Assembly: GCF_900143515.1 (NCBI RefSeq)
Contig: NZ_FSQT01000001.1
Coordinates: 992,001 to 1,056,000 of the forward strand
Reading direction: 5' to 3'
Source: Micromonospora cremea
Lineage (GTDB): Bacteria; Actinomycetota; Actinomycetes; Mycobacteriales; Micromonosporaceae
Length of the DNA stretch: 64,000 nucleotides
In this document: piece by piece, positions 16,393-25,853 of the stretch
Layout of the letters: every line of letters begins with the position of its first letter
Numbering within the stretch: position 1 is the stretch's first letter
The notes under the pieces: model-generated
What the model was told of the DNA's origin: nothing
The model's database searches: none
What the model saw: the letters and a program-made list of their open reading frames with translations, nothing else
Position numbers and translations under genes: made by a program

Positions 16393-17415
16393 GTGACCGG
16401 TTCTGCATCGCCTCAACTGCTTCGACCTCGTGCCCTGAGGCCCGGGGATCTCGTCGTTATCGCATCGCTGTCCGGGCCGCTCCACGCCGCCTACGAGCCC
16501 GACCTCGAGCAGGCGGTGGCCGCGCTCGAGCGGATGGGATTCCGCGTGCGTCGGGCACCGCTACTCGAAGCAGGGCGGCACCATTGGTGGAGCGCGGCTC
16601 GGCCGGCGGAGATCGCCAGGGAGTTCAATGCTCTTCTGCGTGATCCTGAGGTGCGCGCCATCATCGCGCATGACGGCGGCCAGACGGCGCTCGGCTACCT
16701 CGACCTGATCGACGTTGAGGCGATCGCTGCCGACCCCAAACCGATCCTCGGCTACAGCGACATCTCGCTGCTGCATCTGGTGCTCTATGCGCGCACGGGT
16801 CTGGTCGGGTTCCATGCCGACCTGGCCACGCCCGGACTCGGCGGGGCGTGGCAGGCTGCGCCCGCCGCGCGCCGAGCGGAGCTTGAAAAGCTCTACTCGA
16901 CGTTGCTGACCGGTACGGAGGCGATCGGTGCGCTGCCTGCCACCCCGTCGTGGGAGTGCTGGCGTGCCGGTCGTGCCGAAGGCCGGCTCATCGGCGGGGT
17001 GATCAATCGCATTGTGCTGGCGCAGGCGACGCCTTACGCGCTGCCGCTCGAGTGGTTCGACGGTGCGGTGCTGTTCTGGGAGGAAATGGGCGGCCAAGCG
17101 TCGTACGTGTGGAGCTATCTGCAGGTGCTGCGGCACTGCGGCATCCTCGATCGGATCTCCGGCATGGTCGTGGGCGTCCCGTACGCGATCGACGGGCTCG
17201 GGGGGCCTGACGCGTCCCCGACCCTGCCCGAGATAGTCCTCGACGTCCTCGGCGACCGTGATATCCCGGTCCTGGGCAACGTCGAGTTCGGACACGCCGG
17301 CCCGAATCTGCCGATGCCGGTCGGCATCCGCGTCGGCCTCGATGCGCAGCAGCGGACGTTGTCGCTGCTCGAACCGGCGGTACAGCCGCACGCGACAACG
17401 GGACCGGCCGGCTGA
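16393..17415 (+). CDS. LD-carboxypeptidase, peptidase family S66
   Basis: A 340-residue member of the muramoyl-tetrapeptide carboxypeptidase family (S66), which trims the terminal D-alanine from peptidoglycan tetrapeptides in the cytosol during cell-wall recycling; some homologues give immunity to microcin C7. The family start RPRALRPGDLVVIASLSGPL is visible. The nucleophile is probably Ser122 in LGYSDISLL, and the acid and base fit the Glu in LFWEEMG and the His in EFGHAGPN. GTG 16393 was chosen because homology begins right after it; no clear ribosome site is seen. A 7-bp hairpin at 17437-17460 follows the stop. Confidence 0.85.
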   Translation: MTGSASPQLLRPRALRPGDLVVIASLSGPLHAAYEPDLEQAVAALERMGFRVRRAPLLEAGRHHWWSAARPAEIAREFNALLRDPEVRAIIAHDGGQTALGYLDLIDVEAIAADPKPILGYSDISLLHLVLYARTGLVGFHADLATPGLGGAWQAAPAARRAELEKLYSTLLTGTEAIGALPATPSWECWRAGRAEGRLIGGVINRIVLAQATPYALPLEWFDGAVLFWEEMGGQASYVWSYLQVLRHCGILDRISGMVVGVPYAIDGLGGPDASPTLPEIVLDVLGDRDIPVLGNVEFGHAGPNLPMPVGIRVGLDAQQRTLSLLEPAVQPHATTGPAG

Positions 17416-17592
17416 GCAACGCGGATCCTGCCCATTGCCGGTGCCGTGTCCCTCACCGGCCTCGGCCTCCTCGAGTAGCAGTTGGGCCGCCGTTCGCCCA
17501 GCTGCTCCCGCGGTTGGCGGACCGACGACAGCGGGACAGCGGCCGTCCCGGCGAACTCGTTGTTGGTGCGGCGGCGGGCCTGACAGTGGAGG

Positions 17593-19497
17593 TCAGTCGC
17601 TGTGCTGGCGGCCGGTGGAGTGGAGTGACGGGCGACCGCTCTCCTGATCCGGCTCGTTGGCCGCCACCGGCCTGCCCAGCCGGGTCACCCAGTCGACGAA
17701 CTCCGCGTCCTGCCTCGGCAGCGGTTCGCCGTCCGCCGGGGTGCCCGCGCCGTCCCCGTCGGCCCGGGACTTGTTGCGCCGGAACAGGCCCAGCCGGCCG
17801 CTGGCCCGCCCGCTGGCCCGTCCCGCCTCGACGACGGATGCCGGGGCGGCCGGTGCGGGGACCGCGGCGACCGGATCGGCCCCGGCGGGGCCGGCCGGCG
17901 CGGGGGCGGTCGTGGGCAGGGGCCCAGCGCGCTGGGCAGTCGCCAGGGCGTCCCAGTTCTCGGCCCGGTTCAGGTTGGGCAGGGGCGGCCGGTGCCGAGG
18001 TGGGACCGCCGGTTCGGGCCGCTCTTGCGTGTCGGCCGAGTGGGTCGCTCCGGCGCCCGGAGCGGGCTCGGTCGAGGGTGGCACCCGCCGCGCCGGAACG
18101 ACCGGCCGGGTCGCCTGAACCCGCGCCCGGTCGGTCTTCGGCGGCTGGTACATCCGGCGCGTCCCCGGGGCGACGAGCGCCCCGTCGCGCGGCGTCCCGT
18201 CGGGTTCGGTGTTGTCGGCCTCCGCCTCGGCCGTCCCGGAGCCGTCCCCGCCGGGTCCCGCGGGAAGGTGGGCCGCCATCGCGGGGGCCGGTTCCGATGT
18301 CTCCGGGGTGTCGTCGAGGTCGGCCGGTGTGGCGAGGTCGGCGGGTGCGGCGGTGACGGCCGGTGCGGCGGTCCGCGTCGTGGAGTCGGCCGGTACGGCG
18401 TTGGCGTCCCGGTCGCCAGCCGGCGCACCGAAGCCCAGCGGTTCGGCTGCGGTCGGGAGCTTCGCTGCGGTCGCGCCGGCGACCGGCACCGCACCGGACA
18501 GGTCGACGGGCTGCGGCTCGTCGGTCGTACCACCAGCGGGCGGCGCCATGGCCTGCGGCACGGCGGGGCCGGCGGACAGCGGACGGACGATGTCGGTCGG
18601 CTCGACGACCCGCGCTTCGGCGGTGCGCGGCAGGAGCGGCCAACGGAACAACGCGACAGCGGCCGAACCGAGCACACCGGCGGCGACAGCGAGCAGCGCG
18701 CCGTAGTACGGCGTGATCTGGTACCGGTCGACTGCGTCGCCGGGACCGGCGGTCAGGTAGACGAACGCGACCAGCACCGTGCCGGCCGTGCCGGTCGCGC
18801 CGTTGACCAGCGGCGGATGCCCGCGCCAGCGGGCCAGCCCACCGGTCGCCGCGCCGATGAGCAGGGCCACCGCCGGCAGAATCAGGATCGCCTGCCGGTG
18901 TGCCGCGTCGGCGTCGAGCCCGGCCGGCTCCAGCACACCGAGCCGTACGGCGGGCAACGGCCCGGCGGTCGCGAGCGACGGGACGACCGAGACGAGCGCC
19001 ACCAGCCAGACCACGCCGCCCACCGCCGCCATGTTCCAGCCCAGTGGCGGCTTCACCAGTGCGGCGATCGCGGCACCCGCGCCGACCAGCGCGCCGGCGG
19101 TCGCGCAGATGCCGACGGCCCAGATCGGGTCCACAGAGAAGCGCTCGGCGGCCTGGGCCGGCCGGACGCAGAGTGGGGCCACGGTGGTGGCGCCCAGCGC
19201 GGCGGCGGCGGCGATGGCCACCAATCTGCCCGTGCTGTCCAGCACTCCGTACCGGCGGGCCAGGCGTGCGGCGACGACGGTGCCGGCTACGGCGGCGTGT
19301 GCCGCGAACCAGCCCACCCAGACGAGCTGAGCGGGCCACTGGTTGACCGTGGCGCCGGTGGAGGCGTCGGTGAGCTGGACGATGCCGAAGCTGAACGCGA
19401 TGCCGAGCTGACCGGCACCGGCGAGCACGCCCATCCCGAGCGCTGTGAGCAACAGATTACGCCAGGTGCGAGAGACCATGTCCGGCACGTTACGCAC
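17593..19497 (-). CDS. Conserved membrane protein with a long Pro/Ala-rich cytosolic tail
   Basis: A 634-residue protein of unknown function. The first ~290 residues contain about eight hydrophobic helices (for example LLLTALGMGVLAGAGQLGIA, RLVAIAAAAALGATTVAPLC, ILILPAVALLIGAATGG). The remaining ~340 residues are rich in Pro, Ala, Thr and charged residues and look disordered, with short folded-like islands such as RTYQPPKTDRA-type basic segments and a basic patch LGLFRRNKSRADGDG near the end. The final WVTRLGRPVAANEPDQESGR is less biased. No enzyme motif was found. GTG 19497 and ATG 19479 are both possible starts. The architecture suggests a scaffold in the envelope, which is inference only. 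Confidence 0.65.
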   Translation of the reverse strand: MRNVPDMVSRTWRNLLLTALGMGVLAGAGQLGIAFSFGIVQLTDASTGATVNQWPAQLVWVGWFAAHAAVAGTVVAARLARRYGVLDSTGRLVAIAAAAALGATTVAPLCVRPAQAAERFSVDPIWAVGICATAGALVGAGAAIAALVKPPLGWNMAAVGGVVWLVALVSVVPSLATAGPLPAVRLGVLEPAGLDADAAHRQAILILPAVALLIGAATGGLARWRGHPPLVNGATGTAGTVLVAFVYLTAGPGDAVDRYQITPYYGALLAVAAGVLGSAAVALFRWPLLPRTAEARVVEPTDIVRPLSAGPAVPQAMAPPAGGTTDEPQPVDLSGAVPVAGATAAKLPTAAEPLGFGAPAGDRDANAVPADSTTRTAAPAVTAAPADLATPADLDDTPETSEPAPAMAAHLPAGPGGDGSGTAEAEADNTEPDGTPRDGALVAPGTRRMYQPPKTDRARVQATRPVVPARRVPPSTEPAPGAGATHSADTQERPEPAVPPRHRPPLPNLNRAENWDALATAQRAGPLPTTAPAPAGPAGADPVAAVPAPAAPASVVEAGRASGRASGRLGLFRRNKSRADGDGAGTPADGEPLPRQDAEFVDWVTRLGRPVAANEPDQESGRPSLHSTGRQHSD

Positions 19498-19830
19498 CTA
19501 TCGCACCGACTTTCGCCGAAATGCCGGATTCCACGTTCGACCGCCATGCCAGCGGATACTTCAGTTCGACCAGGCGCGCGACGTACGTGGTGCTGCGCCC
19601 ACATTGGCGAGCATGTGGACCGTGCCCGGGCCGCGGTAGGCGCCGCCGCCGGTCGGTTCGTCGGCCTCGATGCGGGTGCTGTCCACGGTCTGCACCACGC
19701 TCTTCGCTCCCTGGATCGCCACCAGGTGCGGGTGGTCGTGCCAGCGCAGCGGCTGCCGCTGGCGATCCACTGGTGATCGATGCGCTCCCGGTCGGCGTGG
19801 GTCCGGGACGGAGCGGAATAGGCTTCAGCC
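19498..19830. other. Intergenic region with a possible decayed minus-strand fragment and a leaderless promoter
   Basis: On the minus strand at 19561-19770 a short frame reads HPHLVAIQGAKSVVQTVDST and GTVHMLANVGAAP, which looks protein-like but was not recognised and has no upstream partner. It could be the tail of a lost gene. On the plus strand TAGGCT at 19819-19824 lies 6 bases before the ATG at 19831, the usual layout of a -10 element for a leaderless actinobacterial transcript. Confidence 0.35.
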
Positions 19831-21009
19831 ATGAGTGGTGTTCTCAGTGGTACCCGAAACGCGCTGAATCCCCTTCGCCAGCTCACGATCGACCAGCTCC
19901 GGCAACGGACGAGCCTCAAGTGGCGGGAGTACCCCGACGACGTGCTGCCGCTCTGGGTGGCGGAGATGGACGTGCCGCTGGCCGAGCCGGTCGCGCGGGC
20001 GATCACCGACGCCGTCGCGCGCGGCGACACCGGCTACACCGCCGGCACCGCGTACCCGCAGGCGCTGGCGGAGTTCGCCCGGCGTCGGTGGGGTTGGGAC
20101 GGGCTGGCCGTGGAGCGCACCGCGCTGGTGCCCGACGTGATGCACGGCATCGTCGAGGCGCTGCGCCTGGTCACCGAGCCGGGGGACGCGGTGGTCGTCA
20201 ACTGCCCGGTCTACCCGCCGTTCTACGAGTTCGTGGCGCACGCCGGCCGCCGGATCGTGGAGGCGCCGCTCGGCGAGGACCTGCGGATCGACTTCGGCAC
20301 ACTGGAGGACGCGTTCCGGCAGGCTCGGGCCGGTGGACGGCCGGCGGCGTACCTGCTGTGCAGCCCGCACAACCCGACCGGCGTCCTGCACACCGCCGAC
20401 GAATTGGCCGCCGTCGCCACTCTGGCCGAGCGGCACGGGGTGCGGGTGGTCGCCGACGAGATCCACGCTCCGGTGGTGGTTGGGGGAGCGCGGTTCGTGC
20501 CGTACCTCTCGGTGCCCGGCGCGGAGAACGGCCTGTCGCTGATGTCCGCCTCCAAGGGGTGGAACCTGGCCGGCCTGCGCGGTGCGCTCCTCATCGCCGG
20601 CCCGGCCGCGGCCGGAGACCTCGCCCGCGTTCCGTTCGAGGTCAGCGTCAGCACCGGCCACCTCGGCGTGATCGCCCACACCGCCGCCTTCCGCGACGGC
20701 GGTGAGTGGCTCGACGCCTTGTTGACCGGCCTGGACGACAACCGCCGGCTCCTCGCCGCGCTGCTGGCCGAGCAGCTGCCGGCCATCCGTTACCACCCCG
20801 GTCAGGCCACCTATCTCGCCTGGCTCGACTGCCGCGCCCTGGGCCTCGGCGACGACCCCGCCACCGTGTTCCTCGACCGTGGCCGGGTGGCGCTCAACTC
20901 CGGTTCGGCCTTCGGCACCGGCGGCGGCGGGCACGTCCGGCTGAATCTGGCCACCGCACCGGAGCTGATCACCGAGGCGGTACGCCGGATGGCCACCGCC
21001 GTCGCCTGA
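19831..21009 (+). CDS. MalY/PatB-type PLP-dependent C-S lyase (aminotransferase class I/II fold)
   Basis: A 392-residue pyridoxal-phosphate enzyme of the MalY/PatB group, which includes cystathionine beta-lyases that split C-S bonds and some regulatory proteins. Family blocks are [62 protein letters not shown] and the PLP lysine Lys242 in [14 protein letters not shown]. The ATG lies a few bases after a TAGGCT -10-like element, so translation is probably leaderless. The gene is monocistronic and ends at a strong bidirectional hairpin. A role in methionine or cysteine metabolism is likely; aminotransferase activity cannot be excluded. Confidence 0.88.
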   Translation: MSGVLSGTRNALNPLRQLTIDQLRQRTSLKWREYPDDVLPLWVAEMDVPLAEPVARAITDAVARGDTGYTAGTAYPQALAEFARRRWGWDGLAVERTALVPDVMHGIVEALRLVTEPGDAVVVNCPVYPPFYEFVAHAGRRIVEAPLGEDLRIDFGTLEDAFRQARAGGRPAAYLLCSPHNPTGVLHTADELAAVATLAERHGVRVVADEIHAPVVVGGARFVPYLSVPGAENGLSLMSASKGWNLAGLRGALLIAGPAAAGDLARVPFEVSVSTGHLGVIAHTAAFRDGGEWLDALLTGLDDNRRLLAALLAEQLPAIRYHPGQATYLAWLDCRALGLGDDPATVFLDRGRVALNSGSAFGTGGGGHVRLNLATAPELITEAVRRMATAVA

Positions 21010-21219
21010 GAAGCCACTTCGGCCGCGCTTCATGGTGCTGCAGTCCCGCGGCGGCGGGCGGCGACGGCGAGGCGGAGGAGGCGCCGGCCGCGGGCGAGCG
21101 GCGACGGGAGGTCCGATGGTGGGGGAGCGCGGCGCGGTGGGATCCGCAGCTCGGCGGTGAAGCCGGGCGCCAATATCTTCCGCGCCAACTGGCGACGCCG
21201 ACGGTGACACCCAAATGAG

Positions 21220-21263
21220 GACCGCCGGTACAGCTTCTCCGAGGAGAACCTGTACCGGCGGTC
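21220..21263. terminator. Bidirectional hairpin between convergent genes
   Basis: A perfect 14-bp stem (21220-21233 with 21250-21263) continues past one mismatch into TTCTC/GAGAA with a short loop. It lies between the MalY stop at 21009 and the M14 peptidase stop at 21324, so it can terminate both. Confidence 0.85.
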
Positions 21264-21323
21264 CAATCTGATCCAACCGGGTTCACATAACTGACCGCGA
21301 TCCCGCCCGGACCAGATGGGCGC

Positions 21324-23810
21324 TTACTTCTTGCCGATCGTGATCGTCGCCTTGCGGTAGTTGTTGCGCTTGTCGTTCTTCGTCGGGTCGTAGTTCTGTT
21401 CGATGTTGCCCGCAGCATCGACCGAGAACCAGTGGTACGTCGTCGTCTCGGTCACGTGGAACACCTCGCCCGGCTCCCGGAATTCGGTCGCTTCGTAGCG
21501 CGGCGACTGGAGGGTGGGCCGGCTGCCGTCGGTCGTGTAGTAGATGGTGGCCGGCTCGCTCGTCTCGAAGCGCACGTCGACGGGCTCGGAGTATTTCCCG
21601 CCGCCGGGAACGAGCTTGGACGTCGGGTCCTTCTTGTCCTTGCCCCAGTCCGCCGCGACCCGGAACATCTCCATGATCCCGTTGGCGTACTCCATCGTCT
21701 CGGCGTGGCCGCTGACGAGGTTGGGATCGCCCTCCCACACCGGCTGGAACGAGCCGCCCTGCCAGTTGCCGGTGGCCGGATTGTAGACCGAGCCGCCGAC
21801 CTCCCAACCGAAGGCGTAGATCCCATAGGTGTGGTACAGGTCCTCGCGCACGTTGCCGGCGGAGGAGTAGAGGACGTCCGACGAGCCGCCGACGTTCTCC
21901 GGCGTGACGACGGTCTCCCTGTGCGCCTTGACCTGCGACAGGATCCTGCCGGCCGACTGCCAGTAGAACGCCTCGTCACCCAGCGGCGGGCGCGGAGTGG
22001 TGATCCGCCCGTCCGCGATGTAGGCACCGGGCTGCCAGAACAGCTGGCCGCCGTTGGAGTGCACCGACATCATGAACTTGATGTTCGAGTACTTCTCGAC
22101 CAGCCAGATGATGTTCTCCGACTCAGGCTCGGACAGCTCTTCCGGTCCCTGGTAGGTGTCGCTGACGCAGCTGGTCGACGCACCCGCGTAGCCGTCGTGA
22201 CCCGACCCGACCCGGTAGTTCCGGTTCAGGTCGACGCCCCAGGAGTTACGCCGGGCCGGATCGGCGTTCTCGTCCGGGCAGTGGTTCGTCATGTTCCGGC
22301 GCTGCGAGGCGAAGTTGTAGAAGCTGTAGTTCGCCCCGTCCGGGTTGTTGGACAGAATGAAGAAGATGTCGGTGCTCTCGACGATCTTCTTTGTCTCCCT
22401 GTCGGACGTGTAGTTGTGCACCAGCCGCTCGGCCGACTCCAGCGAGGTTGTCGCGGGCACCCACTCGCGGGCGTGGTCCTGCGCCTGGATCAGGACACCG
22501 GGGTTCCTGCCGTCGCGGTGCTTACCGATCCGCAGCACGGGGATCGTGACCGGGCCACGCGGCACCTCGCCCTCCGGCGCGCCGACGCGCTTCTGGTCGA
22601 GGAAGTCGGTCAGCGCGACCGGGCCGGACGTCGGCGCGACGATGCCGGTGCCCGCGTTGGTGCGGTACGGGTGCGACCGGTCGATGAGGCCCTGGGACTG
22701 GGACTCCAGCGCCGCCGCCACCTCGGTGGCCGTACTCGCGACCCCGGCGGAGGCGTCCTTCGCGAGGAGGACGCGGACCGCCTTGCCCGCCACCTCGACG
22801 CTGAGCGGGAGGTTCGCCCCCGGCCGGTTCACGAACTCGACGGTGATGTCGTTGCCGCCCTCGTGGCCCCACGCCGCCGAGCTGACGACGACCGCGGACT
22901 GCCCGGTACCGCCGATCGTGGCCTGCGCCTTGCGCTGGTAGCCATTCGTCTGGTTCGGCAGGTAGACGATCTCGGCGATGTCCGGGTACTGCCGGGCGAT
23001 CTCCTTGGCGCGGCTGTAGAGCTGCTGCGGGTTCCGGTAGCCGTCGACGAAGTCCGACTTGTAGCCCAGATTCTCCGTCAGCGGCGGCGGAGCGTTCTCA
23101 AGCCAGTCGGAGACGTCGCCGGTGGCAACGCCGCTGGTGGAGCTCGTGACCCGGATCTGGTTCGGGCGCGCGTCGAGCTTGAAGAGGTTCCGGTGGAACA
23201 TGTACTGCCCGGAGTCGACGAACCGGCTCATCGTCCGGGCGAAGCCGAACGAGGTGCCCGGGCCCGAGTCGTTTTCGAGCTGCATCGTGACGATCGGGTC
23301 CGTCTGCTGCCCTTCGGTGGTCCGCGCCTCGACGTAGAGGAAACCCTGGCCCTTGGTGGTGAACCAGTCAGCGCGGACGATCCGTACCGTCTCCTCGTGG
23401 CTGAGCGGCTGGGCAGCCTGCGTACGGGAGGCTTGGATGCCGCCGTCGGCCTCTTCGCTCCAGGCGAAGCCTTCGTCATCGCCGAGGATTTCGACGCCCA
23501 TCGCCTCGAGTTCGGCGATCTGCTCGGCGGTCACCACCGCCTCGCCTTCGATGCCGCTGGGCACGCGCCGGAGGCCGTGCTCGAGGTCGAAGCCGGCGGC
23601 GACCACCTTGTCCAGCATGTCGGCACCGGTCAGCTGGATGCGTACGGGGCGTACCAACTCCCGGTCCTCGAGGTGGGATCGTCCCGAACCCGCCGTGGCG
23701 GTGGACTCCGCGGGATCCGCGCCTACGGGCGTGGGCGCGGGCACGATGAGGACGCTCGCCACCAGGGCGGGCAGCGCGAGAAGCGCGATGCGCAATCGTC
23801 TGCGTTGCAT
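21324..23810 (-). CDS. Secreted M14-family zinc carboxypeptidase with C-terminal chitobiase-like domain
   Basis: An 828-residue secreted metallopeptidase. ATG 23810 has a strong AAGGAGGG site just upstream, and the first 33 residues are a signal peptide (RIALLALPALVASVLIVPAP). After a ~300-residue N-terminal region comes the M14 domain: zinc ligands in QDHAREWVPA (HxxE) and later MMSVHSNGG, substrate-binding residues in NPDGANYSF and WGVDLNRNYR, and the catalytic Glu in FGWEVGGSV. The last ~90 residues (YYTTDGSRPT, TTTYHWFSVDAAGN) form a chitobiase/beta-hexosaminidase C-terminal-like sandwich. It probably removes C-terminal residues from extracellular peptides for nutrition. A 17-bp dyad lies about 180 bases upstream. 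Confidence 0.9.
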   Translation of the reverse strand: MQRRRLRIALLALPALVASVLIVPAPTPVGADPAESTATAGSGRSHLEDRELVRPVRIQLTGADMLDKVVAAGFDLEHGLRRVPSGIEGEAVVTAEQIAELEAMGVEILGDDEGFAWSEEADGGIQASRTQAAQPLSHEETVRIVRADWFTTKGQGFLYVEARTTEGQQTDPIVTMQLENDSGPGTSFGFARTMSRFVDSGQYMFHRNLFKLDARPNQIRVTSSTSGVATGDVSDWLENAPPPLTENLGYKSDFVDGYRNPQQLYSRAKEIARQYPDIAEIVYLPNQTNGYQRKAQATIGGTGQSAVVVSSAAWGHEGGNDITVEFVNRPGANLPLSVEVAGKAVRVLLAKDASAGVASTATEVAAALESQSQGLIDRSHPYRTNAGTGIVAPTSGPVALTDFLDQKRVGAPEGEVPRGPVTIPVLRIGKHRDGRNPGVLIQAQDHAREWVPATTSLESAERLVHNYTSDRETKKIVESTDIFFILSNNPDGANYSFYNFASQRRNMTNHCPDENADPARRNSWGVDLNRNYRVGSGHDGYAGASTSCVSDTYQGPEELSEPESENIIWLVEKYSNIKFMMSVHSNGGQLFWQPGAYIADGRITTPRPPLGDEAFYWQSAGRILSQVKAHRETVVTPENVGGSSDVLYSSAGNVREDLYHTYGIYAFGWEVGGSVYNPATGNWQGGSFQPVWEGDPNLVSGHAETMEYANGIMEMFRVAADWGKDKKDPTSKLVPGGGKYSEPVDVRFETSEPATIYYTTDGSRPTLQSPRYEATEFREPGEVFHVTETTTYHWFSVDAAGNIEQNYDPTKNDKRNNYRKATITIGKK

Positions 23811-23988
23811 GCTTCCCTCCTTCTGTTTGCGGCCTGTGGTTGATGCCGTGGCCGGCCGACGTGCGGACCGAGCCAATCCATTGGGGACAGCCATGCTGAG
23901 CTCACCCACGGTGAGCCTGGGTACGACGACGGTCGCCATCGTAAGAAGGAGCGCGCGGGCTGTTTAGCGAGCTGAGCGCGGTGAGTGT

Positions 23989-24005
23989 ATGTGAATTCTT
24001 CACAT
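23989..24005. promoter_or_regulatory. 17-bp dyad upstream of the M14 peptidase gene
   Basis: ATGTGAA-TTC-TTCACAT is a perfect 7-bp inverted repeat with a 3-bp spacer in the intergenic region between the peptidase gene (minus strand) and the DUF302 gene. The local A+T richness contrasts with its surroundings. It resembles a dimeric repressor or CRP-like site, but no cognate regulator lies adjacent. The remaining 540-base gap (23811-24350) holds no recognisable gene. Confidence 0.5.
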
Positions 24006-24350
24006 CGACGACTCGTGTGAGCCGGATCTTGAGCATTGCTTGAGTTGGTCGTTCAACCTCGGCTGCTGGCGGTCGACCCGGTCCTGTGCGGACTCGGCAC
24101 GGTCGGGCCGACCGCGACCGGTTACGCGGCGAAGGCCGCGGTCGCCGCTGCGTCTGCGGCGCCGGTTCCCGATGGTGCGACCGACGACCCACGAACCACC
24201 GCTGCGGCGTTCAACGCCACCGGCCAACTGCCGGACTGGGCCGCCGAGGCCGTACCGGCGGCCGTTTTACGACAAACCTCCCCGGATCGGCCTCGGTTGC
24301 GAGCAAGATGAGATGGATTCGCCCAGCGACACGGTGAGCGGGGGACGGCC

Positions 24351-24737
24351 GTGAACGACGGATTGGTGACCAGGCGGAGCGCCCACGATGTCGGAGAGAC
24401 AATCTCTGCGCTGCGGGCTGAGGCGGAACGCGTGGGCGCCGCGGTGGCGGCGGTGGTCGATCATGCGGCGGCCGCTCGCAAGGCCGGGCTGAGTATGCCC
24501 GACACACAGGTGATCATCTTTGGGAACCCGCAGGCGGGCACTCCGCTCATGCAGGCCCGTCCCGAGATCGCCATCGACCTGCCAATGCGACTCATGGTGC
24601 GGGACGACGGCCAGCCCGGCTCGCTGATCACCTGGCAGGACCCCGCGTACCTCGCCGAGCGGTACGGACTGGGCGAGGATCAGCTAGCACCCCTGAACGC
24701 CCCGGCCAAGATCGCCTCCGCGGTCGACGGCCGCTGA
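24351..24737 (+). CDS. DUF302 family protein
   Basis: A 128-residue soluble protein of the DUF302 (TT1751-like) family. The signature VIIFGNPQAGTPLMQARPEI, followed by DLPMRLMVRDD and the closing DPAYLAERYGL, is clear. Such proteins form small dimers of unknown function and are often found near redox or metal-handling genes. Here the next gene encodes a TDT-family anion channel 117 bases downstream, so the two may be functionally linked. The GTG start has CGGGGGA upstream. Confidence 0.82.
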   Translation: MNDGLVTRRSAHDVGETISALRAEAERVGAAVAAVVDHAAAARKAGLSMPDTQVIIFGNPQAGTPLMQARPEIAIDLPMRLMVRDDGQPGSLITWQDPAYLAERYGLGEDQLAPLNAPAKIASAVDGR

Positions 24738-24854
24738 GCACCGCCCGAGCCGGCTGCCTACACAGCCCGCACGGGGCCACCCCGGCACCGCCCGTCCCGG
24801 TCCGGCGGTGACCGTCGGCAGCGCGAACCCAAGGCCCGAGCAGGAGAGGTCCCG

Positions 24855-25832
24855 ATGGCCGCCGCCGTCCGTGTCTCGCCCAACCTTTTCGGCATCCCGT
24901 TCGGGCTGGCCGCCCTGGCGGGCAGTTGGCTCGTCGCGGCGGGTGACGGCAACGCGCCGACCTGGGTCGGGGACGCCCTGCTCGTGCTCGCGGCGGTGGT
25001 CTGGCTGGCCACCACGGCGGGCTACGTCGCCTACACCCTGGCGGTCCGCCGCGCGCTCGTCGCTGACCTGCTCGACCCGGTGCTCGCCCCATTCGCCTCG
25101 CTCGCGGTGATCACGCCGATGCTGCTCGCCGCGCAGGGCCTCACGCCGCGCCACCTCGGCGCCGCCCGGATCGTCGTCGACGTGTTCCTCGTCCTCACCG
25201 TGCTGTTCGGTGGCTGGATAACCGGCCAATGGATCTACGGCCCGCTCGACCTCGACCGCATGCATCCCGGCTACCTCCTGCCAACCGTGGCCGGCGGACT
25301 CGTCGCCTCCGCCAGTGCCGCCGTCGTCGGGCAACGCCTGCTCTCGCTACTCATGCTGGGGCTCGGGCTCGTCTGCTGGCTCGTCATCGGCTCGCTGACG
25401 CTCAACCGGCTGCTGTTCCGGCCACCACTGCCGTCAGCGCTGATTCCGACGCTGGCCATCGAGGCGGCGCCCGCTGCGCTGGCCTGCGTGGCGCTGTTTG
25501 CTCTCAACGGGGAGCGGATCGACTTTGTCGTCTCGCTGGTCTCCGGGTACGGGCTGTTGATGGTCCTCGCGCAGGTCCGGCTCCTCCCCGCGTACCTGGG
25601 CCTGTCGTTCGTCCCCACGTTCTGGGCGTTCACGTTCCCGTTCGCGGCGGTGGCGACGACCACGTTGCACTGGATCGCCGGCACCCGGCCATCCGGGCAC
25701 CGGGTCTACGCGTACCTGGTGCTGGCCGCGATCACCGTGCTGATCGGCGGCATCGCGGTCCGGACGGTTGTCGCCGCGGCCCGCGGGCAACTGCTGCCAA
25801 CGGCTCCGGCACCCGCTCGACCGGACCGCTGA
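24855..25832 (+). CDS. TDT-family (TehA/SLAC1-like) transporter
   Basis: A 325-residue membrane protein with ten hydrophobic helices of the tellurite-resistance/dicarboxylate transporter family. The opening SPNLFGIPFGLAALAGSW is the family hallmark, and helix 9 contains WAFTFPFAAVATTTLHW, whose phenylalanine region corresponds to the gating Phe of SLAC1-type anion channels. It could export tellurite, a dicarboxylate, sulfite or chloride; sequence alone does not decide. The ATG is preceded by GCAGGAGAGG. It ends 21 bases before the stop of an opposing small membrane protein. Confidence 0.82.
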   Translation: MAAAVRVSPNLFGIPFGLAALAGSWLVAAGDGNAPTWVGDALLVLAAVVWLATTAGYVAYTLAVRRALVADLLDPVLAPFASLAVITPMLLAAQGLTPRHLGAARIVVDVFLVLTVLFGGWITGQWIYGPLDLDRMHPGYLLPTVAGGLVASASAAVVGQRLLSLLMLGLGLVCWLVIGSLTLNRLLFRPPLPSALIPTLAIEAAPAALACVALFALNGERIDFVVSLVSGYGLLMVLAQVRLLPAYLGLSFVPTFWAFTFPFAAVATTTLHWIAGTRPSGHRVYAYLVLAAITVLIGGIAVRTVVAAARGQLLPTAPAPARPDR

Positions 25833-25853
25833 ACACCGGTGCGCCGGCCCGGG

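Noticed and set aside
19561..19770. Glycoside-hydrolase or transposase tail on the minus strand
   Set aside because: The reading looks protein-like, but no family could be named and the upstream part is missing.
24036..24311. Plus-strand frame of 91 codons before the DUF302 gene
   Set aside because: No family resemblance, no ribosome site and no homology cue; overlapping frames on the other strand are equally long, so it is probably chance in GC-rich DNA.
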